Shown piece by piece: positions 60,814 to 64,000 of a DNA stretch of 64,000 nucleotides; the stretch's first letter is position 1; each line of letters starts with the position of its first letter. A program made the position numbers and the translations under genes. The stretch comes from UBA2357 sp041916775 (GTDB lineage: Bacteria; Pseudomonadota; Gammaproteobacteria; Burkholderiales; Rhodocyclaceae): NCBI GenBank assembly GCA_041916775.1, contig JAYRYZ010000020.1:39870-103869 (forward strand), in the 5' to 3' direction. The notes beneath the pieces are model-generated. The model did no database searches and was not told the origin of the DNA. It saw nothing but the letters and a program-made list of their open reading frames with translations.

Positions 60814-61622
60814 GCGTCGACCTGCGGTGCGCCGGGCCGTTCCCGCGCACGCACGGCACAGGCGGCGGCGTGGCCGGCGGGGTCCTGGCGATAGTAGCGG
60901 CTGAGCTGTGTGTAGACGTCCGGATACGCCGTCACCAGGGCGCACGGATCCTCGAAGAACACCTCCGACGCAACGGCGAAGAACTCCGCCGGGTGATCAG
61001 CGGCGTAGGGGTCGAGCAGGGTGGCTTCGTCTGCATCCACCGCCGCGCAGAAGTGCTCGTAGGCCTCATTGAACACCTTCGCCCAGGCGCTCACCGACAT
61101 CGTCGCTGGCAGATCCGGCAGGCCGTCGGCGCCGCCGTTGGCCATGTCGAGCTTGTGCGCAAACTCGTGGATGACGATGTTCACGCCGTCTGCTTGCTCG
61201 TCGTTGCCGTGCCAGGACAGCAGCACCGGCCCGTCTTCCCAGGCCTCGCCGAGCACGCTGTCGTCGAACTCGTGCACCACGCCGTCCTCGTCCATCTCCA
61301 CCCGCGGGATCAGGATCTCGCCCGGATAGACGACGATGCCCACCCAGCCGCGGTAGGCATCGAGCCCGATGTTGAGCACCGGCAGCGCTGCCTGCAGTGC
61401 AATCGTCAGCATCATGTCGTCGTCGAGTTCGAGACCGTTCGCCCCATGGAAGGTCTTGAGCGCCAGGAAGTCGAGCGCGAGTGCGCGCAGCCGGGGCCGG
61501 TCGTCGTCTGGCAGGTAGGCGAGGAAGGGCAGCCCGGCCTCCACCCGCGCCCAGGTTTCCGCCGGCACCTCGGCGCGCGCCTGTCCTGGGGAGCCGATGA
61601 GTCTGCGCAGGAAGTCGAGCAT
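60810..61622 (-). CDS. mtfA: Zinc-dependent peptidase MtfA family
   Basis: 270 residues. HEFAHKLD at residues 152-159 is the gluzincin zinc motif (His152, Glu153, His156), with the further Glu likely in EFFAVASEVFFE. The N-terminal part (LPFLAYLPDDDRPRLRALAL) and GWVGIVVYPGEILIPR are family-typical. In E. coli MtfA is an aminopeptidase tied to Mlc and glucose uptake; that role is not shown here. ATGA overlap with the flavodoxin-like gene downstream. Confidence 0.9.
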   Translation of the reverse strand: MLDFLRRLIGSPGQARAEVPAETWARVEAGLPFLAYLPDDDRPRLRALALDFLALKTFHGANGLELDDDMMLTIALQAALPVLNIGLDAYRGWVGIVVYPGEILIPRVEMDEDGVVHEFDDSVLGEAWEDGPVLLSWHGNDEQADGVNIVIHEFAHKLDMANGGADGLPDLPATMSVSAWAKVFNEAYEHFCAAVDADEATLLDPYAADHPAEFFAVASEVFFEDPCALVTAYPDVYTQLSRYYRQDPAGHAAACAVRARERPGAPQVDA

Positions 61623-61689
61623 GGATGGGCGCCTCGGGTGCGGTCGAGCGTTGTCGTGGTTGAGTGTGGTCGGGGTCGAGCGTGATGAA

Positions 61690-62583
61690 TCAGCGACGCT
61701 GGTAGCGTGTGGTGAGCCAGATCCCGGCGAACACCAGAGCGATGCCGGCGAAGTGGTAGCCCATCGGTCGCTCGTCGAGGAAGATCGCGGCGAGGACGGT
61801 GCCGAACACCGGCATCAGGTGGATGAAGAGCGCGCCGACGCTGGGCCCCACCGCGAGCACGCCGGCGTTGTAGAAGATGTAGCCGAGAAAGCTCGGGAAG
61901 AGCGCGATATAGCCGAACGCGAGCGCCGAATCACTGCTCAACACCATCAGCCGCCCTGCGGCGCGCTCCAGCAGGTAAAAGGGCAGCAGCGCGAGCACGC
62001 CGACGACGATGAAGGCTGCGAGCAGCAGCATCGGATGCACACCCTGCGGCCGCCAGCGCAGTCCCACGGTGTACACCCCCCAGGTGAGCACCGCGGCCAG
62101 CATCCACAGGTCGCCCGCGTTGAGCTCGAGGCTCAGCAATGTCGCCGGGCTGCCCTTGGCGACGATTGCGAGCACACCCAGCAGCGACAGCGCCACCCCG
62201 AGCGCCTCCAGCCCGCCGAGGCGTTTGCCAAAGAAGGCCACGCCCAGCGCGATCGTCGCCACCGGAATGAACGAGTTCAGCATGTTGGCGTTGGTCGCGG
62301 TGGTGTATTGCAAACCGACGTAGGCAAAGGTGTTGTAGCAGCCGACGCTCAGCACCCCCAGCACCAGCACCGGCCGCCACGCGGCACGCAGTGCCGGCCA
62401 TTGCGCGCGCAGGTGGGGCAGCGCGAAGGGCAGCACCAGCGCGAGCGCGAGGGTCCAGCGCCAGAACGCGAGCGCGAAGGGCGGCACCAGTTCGGTGACG
62501 CCGCGCGCGACCACCATGTTGCCGCTCCAGAAGAGGGCGGTCAGGCTGAGGAGCAGGTAGGGGTTGGTCAGGAAACCGGGCAT
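61690..62583 (-). CDS. EamA/DMT-family transporter
   Basis: 297 residues with ten membrane helices in two EamA repeats (first: LLLSLTALFWSGNMVVARGV; second: WMLAAVLTWGVYTVGLRWRP). Conserved ends of the repeats (NSFIPVATIALGVAFFGKRL and HLMPVFGTVLAAIFLDERP). Drug/metabolite exporter fold; substrate unknown. Monocistronic. Confidence 0.9.
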   Translation of the reverse strand: MPGFLTNPYLLLSLTALFWSGNMVVARGVTELVPPFALAFWRWTLALALVLPFALPHLRAQWPALRAAWRPVLVLGVLSVGCYNTFAYVGLQYTTATNANMLNSFIPVATIALGVAFFGKRLGGLEALGVALSLLGVLAIVAKGSPATLLSLELNAGDLWMLAAVLTWGVYTVGLRWRPQGVHPMLLLAAFIVVGVLALLPFYLLERAAGRLMVLSSDSALAFGYIALFPSFLGYIFYNAGVLAVGPSVGALFIHLMPVFGTVLAAIFLDERPMGYHFAGIALVFAGIWLTTRYQRR

Positions 62584-62723
62584 GCGATGGTCTGCGAAAC
62601 TGCGCGTTGAGTTCTTGGACTGCGGATCATCGCACAGCCGCGCGCCGGGCGGGACCTTGTGCCAAGTCCGCCCGGTCGCGAGGAGGCTTCTGGGGCGGGC
62701 TTGGTGGCAGGCGGCCGGCGGAT

Positions 62724-63503
62724 TCAGGAGAAGGCGTAGATGTCCATCGCGAGCATGCCGTAGCGCACGTCGTCGGCCGCGATGCGCGTGACCGTGCCGT
62801 GCTCCGACGCCGCGCCCGCCGCGAGCATCAGTGGCAGCAGATGCTCGTCGGTCGGGTGGGCGCGCTCGGCCGCCGGCGCGCGCGCGCGGTAATCGAGCAA
62901 CGCCGCGGTGTCGTGCGTCTCCAGTCGCTCGGCGAACCAGTCGGTGAAGGCACGCACATAGCCCTGCGGCACCGCCGCCTGGGGCGAGAACTCGTACAGG
63001 TTGTGGGTGATGCTGCCCGAGCCGATGATCATCACGCCCTCGTCGCGCAAGGGCCGCAGCGCCCGGCCCAGCGCCAGGTAGTAGGCCGGGCCCTCGCGAG
63101 GATCCATGGACAGCGGCACGACGGGCACGTCCGCTTCCGGAAAGAGATGCATCAGCGGCACCCAGGCACCGTGGTCCAGGCCACGCGCCGGGTCGAGCGC
63201 CGCCTCAAGACCAGCCTGCGCGAGCAGGGCCTGCACCCGCGCCGCCAGCGCCGGATTCCCGGGTGCTGGGTACTGCAGCGCGTACAGGGGCGCCGGAAAA
63301 CCGCCGAAGTCGTGGATCGTCGCCGGCGTCGCATGCGCGCCGACGCGCAATCGGGCGCTCGCCCAGTGCGGCGAGACCACCAGCACCGCCTTCGGCCGCG
63401 GATGTTCGCGGCCCATGCTCGACAGTGCCGCGCCCGCCACACCGGGATCGAGCGCGAACAGCGGAGCGCCGTGGGAGATGAACAGGCTGGGTTGCCGCGA
63501 CAT
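62724..63503 (-). CDS. ygiD: Class III extradiol dioxygenase, YgiD/DODA type
   Basis: 259 residues. LigB-like fold. Start MSRQPSLFISHGAPLFALDP, metal-site His residues in ISHGAP, VVSPHWAS, ARGLDHGAWVPL and GSGSITHNLYE. C-terminal HLLPLMLAAGAAS. Related enzymes open catechol rings such as DOPA; the physiological substrate in bacteria is not clear. Monocistronic. The next 250 bases up to the tRNA hold only its promoter and the tRNA promoter. Confidence 0.9.
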   Translation of the reverse strand: MSRQPSLFISHGAPLFALDPGVAGAALSSMGREHPRPKAVLVVSPHWASARLRVGAHATPATIHDFGGFPAPLYALQYPAPGNPALAARVQALLAQAGLEAALDPARGLDHGAWVPLMHLFPEADVPVVPLSMDPREGPAYYLALGRALRPLRDEGVMIIGSGSITHNLYEFSPQAAVPQGYVRAFTDWFAERLETHDTAALLDYRARAPAAERAHPTDEHLLPLMLAAGAASEHGTVTRIAADDVRYGMLAMDIYAFS

Positions 63504-63671
63504 GATCGTGTTCCTCTGAAAAGGGCGCAGGTGCGCCGTGTGTGTCGGATGAGCAGCAGTTTAGGATGAGAGTGGAAATGGACAAATGAGCTTTCAATTG
63601 ATGCACTGTTGCAAATGGATGGACAATGGCGGAAATCTATCGGATCGAGCAAGAATTGCGAGCGAAAGGTA

Positions 63672-63700
63672 TTGCACCACGCGAAGCCGGCCGGTATAGT
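63672..63700 (+). promoter_or_regulatory. Sigma-70 promoter of tRNA-Gly
   Basis: TTGCAC (63672) and TATAGT (63695) with a 17-base spacer. The expected start is near 63707, about 46 bases before the tRNA. Confidence 0.78.
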
Positions 63701-63752
63701 GCGGCCCTCGTCGAACACGGCCGGTAACGCAGCGGTGTTCAGGCAACACAAC

Positions 63753-63828
63753 GCGGGAATAGCTCAGTTGGTAGAGCGCAACCTTGCCAAGGTTGAGGTC
63801 GCGAGTTCGAGACTCGTTTCCCGCTCCA
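63753..63828 (+). tRNA. tRNA-Gly (anticodon GCC)
   Basis: 76 bases with all cloverleaf arms. Acceptor GCGGGAA pairs with TTCCCGC, the D-arm contains AGCTCAGTTGGTAGAGC, the anticodon loop is CTTGCCAAG, and the T-arm contains GTTCGAGAC. The CCA end is encoded. It reads glycine codons GGC and GGU. Confidence 0.97.
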
Positions 63829-63840
63829 GATTCGATCAAG

Positions 63841-63872
63841 AAGGGAAGTCGCACAACGCGGCTTCCCTTTTT
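63841..63872 (+). terminator. Rho-independent terminator of tRNA-Gly
   Basis: AAGGGAAGTCGC pairs with GCGGCTTCCCTT (12-base stem with one G-U pair) and is followed by TTT. It lies 12 bases after the tRNA and ends four bases before the group II intron boundary. Confidence 0.9.
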
Positions 63873-63876
63873 GGCT

Positions 63877-64000
63877 GTGCGCCCAGCATGGGCGCGATCT
63901 TGGAGGTGAAAGTCCTCCCACAAGCTGACCACGGCGAATGAAGCGAAGCGCAACTGCATGAGGGTGACCGAGTGTGGGGAGGAAGCGTGAAGCGAAACCG
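63877..64000 (+). mobile_element. 5' end of a bacterial group II intron (continues beyond the window)
   Basis: Begins GTGCGCCCAGCATGGGCGCG at 63877. GTGCG is the group II intron 5' splice consensus and the next bases form the first hairpin. Then CTTGGAGGTGAAAGTCCTCC and GCGAATGAAGCGAAGCGCAA are typical of intron domain I, and the element reaches the window edge. The intron-encoded reverse transcriptase and the 3' end would lie past 64000. It starts just after the T-run of the tRNA-Gly terminator, the placement usual for class C group II introns. The type assignment is inference; the 5' domain I match is strong. Confidence 0.85.

Overview
The window is about 64 kb of high-GC DNA from a betaproteobacterium. 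It is most likely a member of the Rhodocyclales (Thauera/Azoarcus-like). The basis is gene order and protein character: the classical rpsB-tsf-pyrH-frr-uppS-cdsA-dxr-rseP-bamA-ompH-lpxD-fabZ-lpxA-lpxB-rnhB run, an ispD-ispF pair, a flagellar sigma-54 activator before fliE, and a B12-dependent ribonucleotide reductase. This taxonomic call is inference from gene content, not from a marker-gene search.

Layout, left side. 0-2 kb: the 3' part of a FlrC/FleR-type sigma-54 activator, then fliE behind a good -24/-12 promoter and before a terminator. 2-8.1 kb: a small RRM protein and a tripartite RND efflux operon whose adaptor gene carries an in-frame TAG 26 codons before its natural end. 8.1-11.8 kb: a decayed PAS fragment, a divergent aroQ, and a 7TMR-DISM histidine kinase split by an in-frame TGA, with its response regulator. 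11.9-18.2 kb: two exported proteins, one with an IPTL-CTERM-like tail and choice-of-anchor-U-like domain, the other about 1,457 residues with a MORN-like C-terminus. 18.3-23.1 kb is an accessory patch: an isochorismatase-fold protein, DUF2058 protein flanked by inverted repeats, MliC, a HigBA/RelE-type toxin-antitoxin pair, two decayed toxin-antitoxin remnants, an ADP-ribosylglycohydrolase-family protein and an HhH DNA glycosylase with an Fe-S-like cysteine loop. 23.3-26.2 kb: nrdJ, with a perfect DnaA box and NrdR-box-like palindromes upstream.

Layout, right side. 26.6-40.9 kb: the translation / envelope-biogenesis superoperon, tightly packed with several ATGA overlaps, running from ribosomal protein S2 through isoprenoid and lipid A synthesis to RNase HII. 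41-47.2 kb: CopD-like membrane protein, TrmH-family methyltransferase, YaaA, an M14 carboxypeptidase, a MITE-like repeat, aroG-serB, and a Phd/VapC module. 47.2-57.7 kb: a CsoSCA-like putative carbonic anhydrase outside any carboxysome locus, mfd, an alpha/beta hydrolase, a hybrid histidine kinase and the three-gene AmmeMemoRadiSam operon amrB-amrA-amrS. 57.8-63.5 kb: ispD-ispF-thpR, host-attachment-like protein, flavodoxin-like protein, MtfA, EamA exporter and a YgiD-type dioxygenase. The window ends with tRNA-Gly(GCC), its terminator and, directly after the terminator, the 5' end of a group II intron running out of the window.

Main points for follow-up: two single-codon nonsense interruptions in otherwise well-preserved genes, layered toxin-antitoxin decay, the group II intron placed at a terminator, the orphan CsoSCA-like protein, and the large uncharacterised MORN-repeat exported protein. 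No CRISPR array was seen.
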